This document shows positions 16,907 to 25,321 of a stretch of DNA of 64,000 nt, piece after piece. The notes beneath the pieces are model-generated. The model did no database searches. It saw only the letters and a program-made list of their open reading frames with translations, and was not told where the DNA came from. The stretch covers positions 992,001-1,056,000 of the forward strand of contig NZ_CP069159.1 in the NCBI RefSeq assembly GCF_016811995.1, in the 5' to 3' direction. Source of the stretch: Citrobacter sp. R56 (lineage in GTDB: Bacteria; Pseudomonadota; Gammaproteobacteria; Enterobacterales; Enterobacteriaceae). How positions within the stretch are numbered: position 1 is the first letter of the stretch; each line of letters begins with the position of its first letter. A program made the position numbers and the translations under genes.

Positions 16907-17973
16907 TCGATCTTCATACTGAAGATTCAGTGATTAATCATTATGCCGATCGCTACCGTAACTTTATGCCAGTAAATGTCCGTAAGGGTATACGGGGTAA
17001 TGGTGTCGATGATGCTACTTCATTTCAGGCATGGGATGAAACATTACCTTTAATCACAACTGAAGCTATTTCACGTGATAAAGCGATTGGGGCATTAGTG
17101 GGTCTGGCTGTTGGGGATGCTGTTGGGACTACCCTCGAATTTAAACAAAGGGATAGCGAATATATAAATGATATGCTCGGCGGTGGACCTTTTCAATTAA
17201 AACCTGGTGAATGGACTGATGATACGTCAATGGCATTGTGCCTCGCGGAAACTTATCTTTCTGAAAATAGAATGCATACTGATGTTCTGAGAAAATTTCT
17301 CGTGAGATGGTATCAAACAGGCGAAAACAGCAGTAACGGGCGTTGTTTTGATATTGGGAATGCAACGCGTTTTGCTCTGGAACAGTATATTCGTATCGGA
17401 CCATCCTGGTGCGGTAATACTGAGAAAAACACTGCTGGCAATGCGGGGGTTATTCGTCAAGCCCCGGTATCGATCTTTCGCAGAAAATCTTTGCGCGCGA
17501 TTTATTTTGAATCTCAGGCACAGAGTCGGGCTACTCATGGTGCAGTTGAATCTATTAATTCGTGTCAGTTTCTGGGATTGATCTTGCATTACTTAATTAA
17601 TGGTTATGAAAAAGAAAAGACTTTTTCGCCCCATGTTTTTCCTCTATGCGCACGTGTAATGATCATCAATGCGGGTGAATACAAGCATAAAACGCGCAAC
17701 CAGATTCGCTCTAGTGGCTATGTTATTGATACCCTTGAAGCCGCAATGTGGGCCGTATGGAATACGGATAATTTCCGGGATGCGATTCTCCTGGCGGCCA
17801 ATCTTGCCGATGATGCCGATAGCGTGGCGGCGACGGCGGGACAAATAGCCGGCGCGTTGTACGGTTATTCCGGTATTCCTCAGGAGTGGAAGGACAAACT
17901 TGTCCAACACGAACGTATTGCCAGAATGGCAGGTGAATTGTTTGACAGGGCACCTGAGGACACATTTTTATAA
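16903..17973 (+). CDS. ADP-ribosylglycohydrolase, predicted immunity (Tri1-like)
   Basis: Encodes 356 residues. The ARH/DraG fold begins near residue 58 with AIGALVGLAVGDAVG, followed by WTDDTSMAL (metal ligands Thr105, Asp106, Asp107), TAGNAGVIRQAP, His212 in SRATHGA, and the C-terminal metal motif DDADS at 303-307 followed by AGQIAGALYG. It removes ADP-ribose from modified arginine and so can reverse ART toxins. The first 55 residues form an extension not found in plain ARHs; in Tri1 such an extension plugs the active site of the toxin. The gene overlaps the ART gene by four bases. The canonical GGDADT reads ADDADS, a notable variation next to otherwise intact ligands. Confidence 0.88.
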   Translation: MIDLHTEDSVINHYADRYRNFMPVNVRKGIRGNGVDDATSFQAWDETLPLITTEAISRDKAIGALVGLAVGDAVGTTLEFKQRDSEYINDMLGGGPFQLKPGEWTDDTSMALCLAETYLSENRMHTDVLRKFLVRWYQTGENSSNGRCFDIGNATRFALEQYIRIGPSWCGNTEKNTAGNAGVIRQAPVSIFRRKSLRAIYFESQAQSRATHGAVESINSCQFLGLILHYLINGYEKEKTFSPHVFPLCARVMIINAGEYKHKTRNQIRSSGYVIDTLEAAMWAVWNTDNFRDAILLAANLADDADSVAATAGQIAGALYGYSGIPQEWKDKLVQHERIARMAGELFDRAPEDTFL

Positions 17974-17985
17974 TCATGTTTCAAA

Positions 17986-18016
17986 CATGGCCCGGTTATT
18001 CTTCCGTGCCATGTAG
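17986..18016. other. Hairpin in the ARH/sitD convergent gap
   Basis: CATGGC and GCCATG arms flank a loop of about 15 bases. It lies between convergent genes just past the ARH stop and may contribute to termination or RNA protection. No T-run follows it. Confidence 0.4.
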
Positions 18017-18051
18017 TTAATATACCGAATGCCATTTTGCTTCGATAATTG

Positions 18052-18075
18052 AACGGTATTTAACCGTTATTTTTT
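18052..18075 (+). terminator. Rho-independent terminator for the ARH gene
   Basis: AACGGT, a five-base loop and ACCGTT, followed by A-TTTTTT. It points with the + strand and overlaps the last codons of convergent sitD. It closes the T6SS cargo region. Confidence 0.65.
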
Positions 18076-18914
18076 CTCACGAGCAACGTTTCAGAGCGCC
18101 GGTCTCGCATCGTTGTATATATAAAGGCCATGATAAAAATCACCGTGAATAACACGACGATGGTGGGGGCGGGGGCGCTGTCGATAAAAAATGACAGATA
18201 AACGCCCAGAAATGAGGTGATGACCGAAAGCACGGTGGCCAGCATCAGCGCCTGGGCGAAACGGCGGGTGAGTAAAATGGCTATCGCGCCTGGGGCAATC
18301 AGCAGAGATATCGACAAAATGATGCCCACGGATTTTAGCGTGGCGACAATGGTCAAGGCGATCATGCACAGCAGCCCGTAATGCAGCAACGTGGTGTTCA
18401 GGCCGCTGGCTCTGGCCTGATTCGGGTCAAACGCATGCAGCAATAAATCCTTCCATTTCAGACCGATAACCAGCGCTATCCCCAGCGCAATCAGCGCGGT
18501 TTGCAAAATATCGGTCAGCGAAACGCCCAGCATGTCGCCAAACAGAATGTGGTCCAGATGAACGTCCGACTGGATAGAAACATACAGCACCAGCCCCGCG
18601 CCAAACATGCCGGAAAAGACAATCCCCATGATGGTGTCGCGCTTAATACGGCTGTTGTCGTCGAGATAACCTGTCGCAACGGCGCAGAACAATCCGGCGA
18701 TGAACGCGCCGATAGCCAGAGGAATGCCGGCCATCCAGGCAAGGACGATCCCCGGAAAAACCGCATGACTCATCGCATCGCCCATCAGCGCCCAGCCTTT
18801 CAATACCAGGAATACCGAAAGCAGTGCGCAGGGCACAGCGACAATGGCGGAGACGGCCAGCGCATTGCGCATAAAGTCGAACTGGAAGGGTTCCAGCAAC
18901 GTGGTTAAGAACAT
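18060..18914 (-). CDS. sitD: Mn2+/Fe2+ ABC transporter permease SitD
   Basis: Encodes 284 residues of an ABC-3 family metal permease with about eight membrane helices; typical segments are VFLVLKGWALMGDAMSHAVFPG and FSGMFGAGLVLYVSIQS. With SitC it forms the inner-membrane channel for manganese and ferrous iron. ATG 18914 was chosen because it gives the family N-terminus (MFLTTLLEPFQFDFM) and overlaps the sitC stop; the open frame extends further upstream only through sitC. It is the last gene of the operon sitABCD. Confidence 0.95.
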   Translation of the reverse strand: MFLTTLLEPFQFDFMRNALAVSAIVAVPCALLSVFLVLKGWALMGDAMSHAVFPGIVLAWMAGIPLAIGAFIAGLFCAVATGYLDDNSRIKRDTIMGIVFSGMFGAGLVLYVSIQSDVHLDHILFGDMLGVSLTDILQTALIALGIALVIGLKWKDLLLHAFDPNQARASGLNTTLLHYGLLCMIALTIVATLKSVGIILSISLLIAPGAIAILLTRRFAQALMLATVLSVITSFLGVYLSFFIDSAPAPTIVVLFTVIFIMAFIYTTMRDRRSETLLVRKNNG

Positions 18915-19765
18915 GAGGACTCCTTGTTCATTCGCGCGCGGCGACGGTTTGCCAGCAGGCCATGTTTCGGCGCGAAGACAAACGCGGTCAGGAACAGCAG
19001 GGTTTGCAGGACGACGATAATGCCGCCCGTCGCGCCATCCAACCAATAGCTGAGCCAGGCGCCAAAAAAGCTGGTCAGGCTGCCGATAGCCACGGCGATG
19101 ACGAGCAGGCGAGGGAAACGGTCCGTCAACAGCCAGGCGGTTGCGCCGGGTGTCACCACCAGGCAGATAACCAGAAACGCGCCGACCGTTTGCAGCGCCG
19201 CGACGGTGGAGACGGAGAGCAGCGTGAAGAACAATAACTTTAAGCGACCCGGATTGAGCCCAATGGAACGGGCATGATTTTCATCGAAAAAGGTTACCAT
19301 CAGATCCTTCCATTTCAATAGAAGGATCGTCAGAGAAACGGCGCCGATAATGGCGAGTTGCACAATATCTTCCGGCGCGATGGCCAACACGTTGCCCAGA
19401 ATAATGGTCTGAATGTTGACGGACATCGGATTGAGCGAAACCATAAACAGCCCGATGCCAAAGAACGATGAGAAGATCAGACCAATAATGGCATCTTCTT
19501 TCAGACGCGATCGCTGGTTGAGAAACAGCATACAGCCAGCGGCAAGTCCCCCGGAGAGAAACGCGCCGAGCGAGAAGGGCAATCCCAGCATATACGCCCC
19601 CGCCACGCCGGGGACGATAGAGTGCGAGAGCGCATCGCCAATCAGCGACCAGCCTTTGAGCATTAAATAGCAGGAGAGAAAGGCGCACAGCCCGCCGACC
19701 ATCGCTGACACCCACATGGCATTGAGCATGTACTGGTAACCAAAGGGTTCCACAAGCCAGTTCAT
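18905..19765 (-). CDS. sitC: Mn2+/Fe2+ ABC transporter permease SitC
   Basis: Encodes 286 residues of an ABC-3 permease, clearly paralogous to SitD (CYLMLKGWSLIGDALSHSIVPG, FSSFFGIGLFMVSLNP). It pairs with SitD and the ATPase SitB. It begins two bases after sitB and overlaps sitD by 10 bases, indicating translational coupling. Confidence 0.96.
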   Translation of the reverse strand: MNWLVEPFGYQYMLNAMWVSAMVGGLCAFLSCYLMLKGWSLIGDALSHSIVPGVAGAYMLGLPFSLGAFLSGGLAAGCMLFLNQRSRLKEDAIIGLIFSSFFGIGLFMVSLNPMSVNIQTIILGNVLAIAPEDIVQLAIIGAVSLTILLLKWKDLMVTFFDENHARSIGLNPGRLKLLFFTLLSVSTVAALQTVGAFLVICLVVTPGATAWLLTDRFPRLLVIAVAIGSLTSFFGAWLSYWLDGATGGIIVVLQTLLFLTAFVFAPKHGLLANRRRARMNKESSCS

Positions 19766-19767
19766 GA

Positions 19768-20583
19768 TTAATCTCCCTCGTTGGCGGTTCGGTGCGAGAT
19801 AAACGGGCGCTCGTCATCGGTAATGATATGCTCTTCGCTACCACTCAGCGCCACATGGCGCAATACGCCGCTGAACGCCAGTTCGAGATTTTCTGCCGTG
19901 AAGGTGGTTTCAGTGGGGCCGCTCGCCAACACTGTCCCTTTGATCATCACCGTGTAATCACAAAACTCCGTCACCGACCCCAAATTATGGGTGGAAACCA
20001 GCATGGTGCGGCCTTCATCGCGCAGTTCACGTAACAGCGTGATGATTCGCGCTTCGGTTTTTACATCCACGCCGGTAAAAGGCTCGTCCAGCAGGATCAC
20101 CTGACCATCCTGGGCAATCGCGCGGGCAAGAAAAACCCGCTTTTTTTGCCCGCCGGAGAGTTCGCCTATCTGGCGATGGCGGTACTCCAGCATGTCCACG
20201 CGCGCCAGGGCGGCGTCAACGCACGCGTGGTCGTGTGCCTTCGGACGACGTAGCCATCCCATGTGGCCATAACGCCCCATCATCACGACATCTTCCACCA
20301 GCACCGGAAATGACCAGTCCACCTCTTCTGACTGGGGGACATAGGCAATCAGATTCTGCTTCAGCGCTTTGTTCACCGGCTGTTGCAAGATCGATATCTC
20401 TCCAGCCGCCAGACGGACAAACCCCATCAGCGCCTTAAACAGCGTGGATTTACCCGAGCCGTTGACGCCCACCAGGGCGGCAATCGAGCCGCCAGGGATC
20501 TGAAACGTGGTGTTCCGTAGCGCAGTGTGACCGTTGCGATAGGTCACCGTGACACTGTCGGCGGTAATGGCAGCGTGGCTCAT
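19768..20583 (-). CDS. sitB: Mn2+/Fe2+ ABC transporter ATPase SitB
   Basis: Encodes 271 residues with Walker [10 protein letters not shown] near residue 39, the signature [14 protein letters not shown] near residue 145 and Walker [13 protein letters not shown]. It energises metal import through SitC and SitD. Its start overlaps the sitA stop by four bases. Confidence 0.97.
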   Translation of the reverse strand: MSHAAITADSVTVTYRNGHTALRNTTFQIPGGSIAALVGVNGSGKSTLFKALMGFVRLAAGEISILQQPVNKALKQNLIAYVPQSEEVDWSFPVLVEDVVMMGRYGHMGWLRRPKAHDHACVDAALARVDMLEYRHRQIGELSGGQKKRVFLARAIAQDGQVILLDEPFTGVDVKTEARIITLLRELRDEGRTMLVSTHNLGSVTEFCDYTVMIKGTVLASGPTETTFTAENLELAFSGVLRHVALSGSEEHIITDDERPFISHRTANEGD

Positions 20584-21497
20584 TTCTGACTCCTCAGACC
20601 GTCATTGATACCGCTGACGATGGTTTCAGTGGTGACGCGCAGTAAATCCAGATAGGTCGGTACCGGGCCATCGGCGGTACTCAGGGAATCGACATACAGT
20701 ACGCCGCCGTAGTGCGCGCCAGACTCACGGGCGACCTGACGGGCAGGTTTATCAGAGACGGTGCTTTCGCTGAAGACGGTGGGGATCTGATGTTGTCTGA
20801 TCGCATCGATCACTTTGCGTACCTGTTTAGGCGTGCCCTGCTGATCGGCATTGATCGGCCACAGATACAGCTCCCTGAGATTGTTATCCCGCGCCAGGTA
20901 GGAGAATGCGCCTTCACTGGTGACCAGCCAGCGTTTATCGGCGGGGAGCGTGGCCAGTTCGTCGCGCAGCGGATCCAGCGTCTGGCGAATCTTCACCTTA
21001 TAGCTCTCGGCATTTTTTTGATAAACCGCTGCGTTTTGCGGATCGTACTTCGCCAGCGCATCGCGAATATTATCGACATAAATGAGCGCGTTTTCTGCCG
21101 ACATCCAGGCGTGCGGGTTGGGTTTGCCATTGTACGGACCTTCGCTAATGCCCATCGGTTGCACGCCCGCAGAGACCGTGACTTCCGGTACGCCAGAAAG
21201 ATGCTGATAAAATCGGGCGAACCACAGCTCCAGGTTCATGCCATTGGAGAGAATAAGCTGCGCGCCTTGCGCCCGTTTGATGTCGCCGGGGGTGGGCTGA
21301 TATTCGTGAATCTCAGCCCCCGGTTTGGTTATCGAACTGACTTCCGCCGCGTCGCCCGCCACATTTTTTGCCATATCAGCAATGACCGTAAAGGTGGTGA
21401 TTACCTTGAATTTCTCTGTGGCCCAGGCGGGCGTCAGTGTTAGCGATGCCAGGACACCAGCAAGGAAAAAGGACGTCAAACGAGGCAGGTTCGGCAT
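20580..21497 (-). CDS. sitA: Periplasmic Mn2+/Fe2+-binding protein SitA
   Basis: Encodes 305 residues of the cluster A-I metal-binding family (PsaA/ZnuA-like). The signal peptide spans residues 1-26 (ending LTPAWA before TEKFKVITT). Metal-site sequences include [11 protein letters not shown] with its His, KPNPHAWMS, a late ESTVSD, and [13 protein letters not shown] 21497 was chosen because GAGGG precedes it by five bases; a start four codons earlier is less likely. In Salmonella and pathogenic E. coli this operon is repressed by MntR with Mn and by Fur with Fe, and matching sites lie upstream here. Confidence 0.96.
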   Translation of the reverse strand: MPNLPRLTSFFLAGVLASLTLTPAWATEKFKVITTFTVIADMAKNVAGDAAEVSSITKPGAEIHEYQPTPGDIKRAQGAQLILSNGMNLELWFARFYQHLSGVPEVTVSAGVQPMGISEGPYNGKPNPHAWMSAENALIYVDNIRDALAKYDPQNAAVYQKNAESYKVKIRQTLDPLRDELATLPADKRWLVTSEGAFSYLARDNNLRELYLWPINADQQGTPKQVRKVIDAIRQHQIPTVFSESTVSDKPARQVARESGAHYGGVLYVDSLSTADGPVPTYLDLLRVTTETIVSGINDGLRSQK

Positions 21498-21533
21498 AGT
21501 ATCCCTCATGGAAAAGTGGTTAATTATTCTTCA

Positions 21534-21553
21534 AATATAGCCTTTGCTATGTT
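21534..21553 (-). promoter_or_regulatory. Candidate MntR operator of sitABCD
   Basis: On the minus strand this reads AACATAGCAAAGGCTATATT, an inverted repeat of ATAGC around AAAG. It closely follows the MntR box known from mntH in enterobacteria. It lies about 40 bases upstream of the sitA start, where it can block the promoter. Confidence 0.75.
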
Positions 21554-21573
21554 ATATAGCACACAGCATAGTT

Positions 21574-21594
21574 AAATGAAAATAATTCTTATTT
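21574..21594 (-). promoter_or_regulatory. Candidate Fur box upstream of sitA
   Basis: The AT-rich imperfect palindrome with AATGAAAATAATTCTTATTT resembles the Fur 19-mer arrangement of GATAAT-like hexamers. It lies some 40 bases farther from sitA than the MntR box. Match judged by eye. Confidence 0.5.
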
Positions 21595-21646
21595 GCGTAG
21601 CTGGCTAAGCATGTGTCACCTTCGGGTGATAGTCTGCAGGGGGAAT

Positions 21647-21668
21647 AAGTTGTAAAATAAATGCACTT
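21647..21668 (+). promoter_or_regulatory. Candidate NsrR site upstream of ygbA
   Basis: AAGTTGTAAAATAAATGCACTT is an imperfect inverted repeat close to the NsrR consensus (AAGATGCATTT half-sites). It lies about 20 bases upstream of ygbA, a gene known in E. coli to be induced by nitric oxide through NsrR. Confidence 0.55.
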
Positions 21669-21686
21669 TAATGTGGTGGAGGCACT

Positions 21687-22031
21687 ATGTCCGGCAAGCG
21701 AATCGCGCGTGAAAAACTGACGATCAAAAAAATGATCGCGTTATACGAGAGCCAGTGTCCACAGGCCCTGGATGAACCAGGGCATTACGCCGCGCTGTTC
21801 GCCTATGCACAAAAACGGCTGGACAAGTGTGTGTTTGGCGAGGAGAAACCGGCCTGTAAACAGTGTCCGGTGCACTGTTACCAGCCAGCAAAGCGTGAAG
21901 AGATGAAGCAGATTATGCGCTGGGCGGGGCCGAGAATGCTCTGGCGTCACCCGATGTTGACCGTGCGTCATCTGATTGACGACAAACGTCCCGTCCCGGA
22001 GTTACCGGAAAAATATCAGCGTAAGAAGTGA
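21687..22031 (+). CDS. ygbA: Nitrosative-stress protein YgbA
   Basis: Encodes 114 residues of the YgbA family. Four Cys near the middle (DKCVFGEEKPACKQCPVHCYQ, in two parts) look like a metal or cluster site. A GGAGG ribosome site precedes the start. In E. coli and Salmonella ygbA is NsrR-repressed and supports growth under nitrosative stress; its exact reaction is not established to my knowledge. It is divergent from sitA and next to fhlA, as in Salmonella. Confidence 0.9.
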   Translation: MSGKRIAREKLTIKKMIALYESQCPQALDEPGHYAALFAYAQKRLDKCVFGEEKPACKQCPVHCYQPAKREEMKQIMRWAGPRMLWRHPMLTVRHLIDDKRPVPELPEKYQRKK

Positions 22032-22040
22032 GTGTGAATT

Positions 22041-22120
22041 GCCTGATGGCGCTGCGCTTATCAGGCCTACGGACAAACCCCACCTGTAGGCCGGATAAGG
22101 TGCTTGCACCGCCATCCGGC
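22041..22120. repeat. REP pair between ygbA and fhlA
   Basis: Two opposed REP units, GCCTGATGGCGCTGCGCTTA and its partner with GTAGGCCGGATAAG ... GCCATCCGGC, in a convergent gap. They can form stable stem-loops that protect or terminate both mRNAs. Confidence 0.85.
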
Positions 22121-22130
22121 AACGCTTCGT

Positions 22131-24212
22131 TTACACCAACGCATCCTTATCAATACCCAGCCGCTTCATCCGTGAAAGCAGCGTGGTTCGCTTAAGCCCC
22201 AGACGCTGGGCTGCGCCTTTCGGTCCTGCCACGACGCCATTCGTCTCTTTCAGCACACGCAGAATCAACTGAAATTCATCTTCGCCATCCTGTGCAACTT
22301 CGGTGGCGACCGCGGGCGTGGCCTGCGTGAATATGCCGACATCCGGAAGCGAGAGTTGTAACACATTGCCCCGGGTCAGCAGCACGGCGCGCTCCACCAC
22401 GTTTTCCAGTTCGCGAACGTTACCAGGCCACTCCATATTGCTCAGGGTACGTAGCGTTTCTGCGGGGATGCTGTCGATGTTACGTCCCATCCGACGGGCG
22501 ATTTTAAAGGTGAAGGCTTTCACCAGCAGCGGAATATCTTCCGGGCGTTCGCGCAGCGGTGGGAGCTGGATCGGGAAGACGTTCAGGCGGTAATAGAGAT
22601 CGTTGCGGAACTCGCGATCGGCCACCATCTTTTTCAGATCGCGGTTGGTGGCGGCGATCAGTCGCACATCGGTCTGGATCAGCTTATTGCTGCCCAGGCG
22701 TTCGAACTCCTGCTCCTGGAGAACGCGCAGCAGTTTGGGCTGCAGCTCCAGCGGCATGTCGCCCACTTCATCGAGAAACAGCGAACTTTTATCTGCCAGC
22801 TCAAAACGCCCGATGCGCTGGGCGCTGGCCCCCGTGAACGCGCCACGCTCATGACCAAACAGATCGCTTTCCAGTAGTCCGGCAGGCATCGCGGCACAGT
22901 TCATTTTCACCATGCGACGCGTGTTACGCCCGCTCAGGTTGTGAATCGCGCGGGCGATCAGTTCTTTACCGGTGCCGGTTTCTCCCAGAATCAGGACCGT
23001 ACTGTCGCTTTGCGCCACCATCTCGACCTGCTTGAGGACGTTGTACATCGCCTCACTGCGTCCAATGATCTCGCCAAAATCACTGTCGACATTATTCAGC
23101 TGTTCGGTGAGCGCCAGGTTTTCGTCCACCAGGCGCTCCTTGAGACGGTGGATTTCCTGATAGGCGAGGGCATTATCGACGGCAATCGCCACGCGTTCGG
23201 CGATTTGACGCAGCAATTTCAGGTTGGTGGTGGTGAAGATTTTTTCTTCGCATTGCGCCAGTTTCAGCACGCCGAGCATGGTGTTGCCGGACATCAGCGG
23301 CAGCAGGCACAGCGTTTGCAGTTGATTACCCCAGGTGTCGAACAGCATACGTTCGTAAGGGGCAAGCGCATCCCTTTCGTTCAGGTTAATCAGCAGCATC
23401 TCTTTGCTTCTGAACACCCGTTCAGTGAGGGTGCCTGCTTCATCCACCTCACTTTGCTGGTGAGCGGGATGTGTTTTATCCAGATAATGGGTAGACCAGA
23501 TATTCAGTTTATTTTTGTGATGGCTGCGCAGAACAATACTGATTGCGTCGATGTTGAAGTAGTAGTGGATCTCTTTCGCCACTTCGCTGACCAGCTCGTC
23601 GATGTCGAGACGCGAGAGCACCGCATTGGTGATTGCCACCAGAATACGGAAGTTATCGCGTTCGCGGCACAGCAAATCGTAATCGACGTTGTTCGAAACC
23701 CGACACTGAATTTGCTCGGCAACCACCGAGACAATCTGCGTAATGGTTTGCAGGCGTTGGTACTCTTTTTCGCTCCACGGGCGGTCTTCATTGCGGATAA
23801 ATTCACAGCCGCCAAAGATACGCCCGTCTGCCGCCAGCGGTAGCAGGCAATAGTGGCCAAATTCACCGTATAACCCGGAGGAGGCCAACTGGGGCCAGGT
23901 TTCCGTAAACTCATGGAAGTTACAGTGCAATGCGTCGGGACGAGACAGAATACGGCGAACCGGGCCGTGCGCCAGCACCGTTTCGTCTTCATATTCGATC
24001 GGCTTACTGTTTTCTTCGCGCGTCGCGTAATAGCGTGCGCGCTGTGTTTGTGCCTGCCATAACACAATAGCCGCGCTGTCGGCTAATGCCGAACGCCTGA
24101 CCAGTTGGGAAAGCGCTTCACTGAGCGAAGCCAGATCGGGCTGCTGCAATAATGTACGAGTAATATCAAACAACCCTTGCTGTCCGAGATCGCTCATCGG
24201 TGTATACGACAT
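22131..24212 (-). CDS. fhlA: Formate hydrogenlyase transcriptional activator FhlA
   Basis: Encodes 693 residues. Two N-terminal GAF-type domains (about residues 1-380) sense formate; the AAA+ sigma-54 activation domain has Walker [14 protein letters not shown] near residue 410 and the sigma-54-contact loop GAFTGA; a C-terminal Fis-type HTH ends [16 protein letters not shown]. It activates hyc, hyp and hydN-hypF from upstream sites under anaerobic formate accumulation. ATG 24212 gives the E. coli N-terminus [12 protein letters not shown]; a 27-codon upstream extension runs into the intergenic REP and is rejected. Confidence 0.97.
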   Translation of the reverse strand: MSYTPMSDLGQQGLFDITRTLLQQPDLASLSEALSQLVRRSALADSAAIVLWQAQTQRARYYATREENSKPIEYEDETVLAHGPVRRILSRPDALHCNFHEFTETWPQLASSGLYGEFGHYCLLPLAADGRIFGGCEFIRNEDRPWSEKEYQRLQTITQIVSVVAEQIQCRVSNNVDYDLLCRERDNFRILVAITNAVLSRLDIDELVSEVAKEIHYYFNIDAISIVLRSHHKNKLNIWSTHYLDKTHPAHQQSEVDEAGTLTERVFRSKEMLLINLNERDALAPYERMLFDTWGNQLQTLCLLPLMSGNTMLGVLKLAQCEEKIFTTTNLKLLRQIAERVAIAVDNALAYQEIHRLKERLVDENLALTEQLNNVDSDFGEIIGRSEAMYNVLKQVEMVAQSDSTVLILGETGTGKELIARAIHNLSGRNTRRMVKMNCAAMPAGLLESDLFGHERGAFTGASAQRIGRFELADKSSLFLDEVGDMPLELQPKLLRVLQEQEFERLGSNKLIQTDVRLIAATNRDLKKMVADREFRNDLYYRLNVFPIQLPPLRERPEDIPLLVKAFTFKIARRMGRNIDSIPAETLRTLSNMEWPGNVRELENVVERAVLLTRGNVLQLSLPDVGIFTQATPAVATEVAQDGEDEFQLILRVLKETNGVVAGPKGAAQRLGLKRTTLLSRMKRLGIDKDALV

Positions 24213-24267
24213 GTTGCTTTTCCAGGAAAGTACCGCACTGCGGCAAGAAAACAAAATTATAGGTTTT

Positions 24268-24300
24268 GTAGGCCGGATAAGCGTAAGCGCCATCCGGCAT
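24268..24300. repeat. Single REP between hypE and fhlA
   Basis: GTAGGCCGGATAAGCGTAAG and GCCATCCGGC arms form one REP hairpin. It lies at the end of the hyp genes before fhlA, as in E. coli-type intergenic regions, and may separate fhlA expression from hyp readthrough. Confidence 0.85.
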
Positions 24301-24310
24301 GATTACAGAA

Positions 24311-25321
24311 TTAACAAATACGTGGCAGAGGTTCGGAGTGCGGCAAATCAAGGGTACGTTTGACGCCATATAAACCCGCGAGACGAACGCCTTTACGCTC
24401 GACCACTTCGCCAATCAACGCGGCATCACGTCCCAGAGGATGCGAACGGAGCGCTTCCAGCACCTGTTCAGCCGCCTGACGTTCAACGGCAATCACCAGC
24501 TTACCTTCGTTGGCAAAGTTAAGGGCATCCAGTCCCAGCAGTTCGCACACGCCACGCACCGCCGGTTTTACCGGGAGGGAGGTTTCAGACAGCTCAATAC
24601 CGCAACCGCTGGCAGCGGCGAATTCATGAGTGACCGCGTTTACGCCACCACGGGTGGCATCGCGCAGCGCCTTCACGCCGGTAATATTGTGTAACGTCTG
24701 AATCAGCGGGGTGAGTACGGCGCAGTCGCTCACCAGCTCGCCATCCAGCCCCAGTTGTTCGCGCAGATTGAGAATAGTGGCGCCATGATCGCCCAGCGTA
24801 CCGCTTACCAGCAGAACGTCGCCTGGGGTCAGGGTTTGCGCGCCCCAGTGAATATCGGCCGGAATAGCCCCCATTCCCGCAGTGTTGATGAACAGCTTGT
24901 CTGCCGCGCCACGCTGAACGACTTTAGTGTCGCCGGTCACAATGGCGATACCCGCTTCGCGAGCCGTTGCCGCCATACTGTTCACCACGGTTTTCAGCGT
25001 CTCCATCGGCAACCCTTCTTCAAGGATAAAACCGCAAGACAGATAACGCGGGATCGCGCCGCTGACCGCAACGTCGTTCGCGGTGCCGCAAATGGCCAGT
25101 TTGCCAATGTTGCCGCCTGGGAAAAATAACGGGTCAATGACGTAGCTGTCGGTCGAGAAGGCCAGACGATCGCCTTCTGCCATTAATTGCGCCAGATCCA
25201 GACGCGCCTGATCTTCTTGTTCCGCCAGCCACGGGTTGGCAAAAGCTTCCATAAACAGACTGTTGATCAGCTGCTGCATGGCCTGTCCGCCACTTCCGTG
25301 GGCGAGTTGTACGCTATTCAT
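24311..25321 (-). CDS. hypE: Carbamoyl dehydratase HypE
   Basis: Encodes 336 residues of the PurM/ThiL-like fold. The protein ends in the characteristic PRIC, whose C-terminal Cys accepts carbamoyl from HypF and is dehydrated with ATP to thiocyanate, the source of the hydrogenase CN ligands. N-terminal VQLAHGSGGQAMQQLI and FSTDSYVIDPLFFPGG are typical. The start overlaps the hypD stop by four bases. Confidence 0.97.
   Translation of the reverse strand: MNSVQLAHGSGGQAMQQLINSLFMEAFANPWLAEQEDQARLDLAQLMAEGDRLAFSTDSYVIDPLFFPGGNIGKLAICGTANDVAVSGAIPRYLSCGFILEEGLPMETLKTVVNSMAATAREAGIAIVTGDTKVVQRGAADKLFINTAGMGAIPADIHWGAQTLTPGDVLLVSGTLGDHGATILNLREQLGLDGELVSDCAVLTPLIQTLHNITGVKALRDATRGGVNAVTHEFAAASGCGIELSETSLPVKPAVRGVCELLGLDALNFANEGKLVIAVERQAAEQVLEALRSHPLGRDAALIGEVVERKGVRLAGLYGVKRTLDLPHSEPLPRIC

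Noticed and set aside
16903-17973. Reading the ARH gene as a nitrogenase regulator DraG
   Set aside because: No nitrogen-fixation genes are near; the N-terminal extension and the overlap with an ART toxin tip point to immunity.
22303-23843. Long + strand frames opposite fhlA (up to 300 codons)
   Set aside because: Antisense shadows of a GC-rich gene; no ribosome site or recognisable family.
24213-24293. N-terminal extension of FhlA by 27 codons
   Set aside because: It lies in intergenic REP sequence and is absent from the family; MSYTPMSDL is the natural start.
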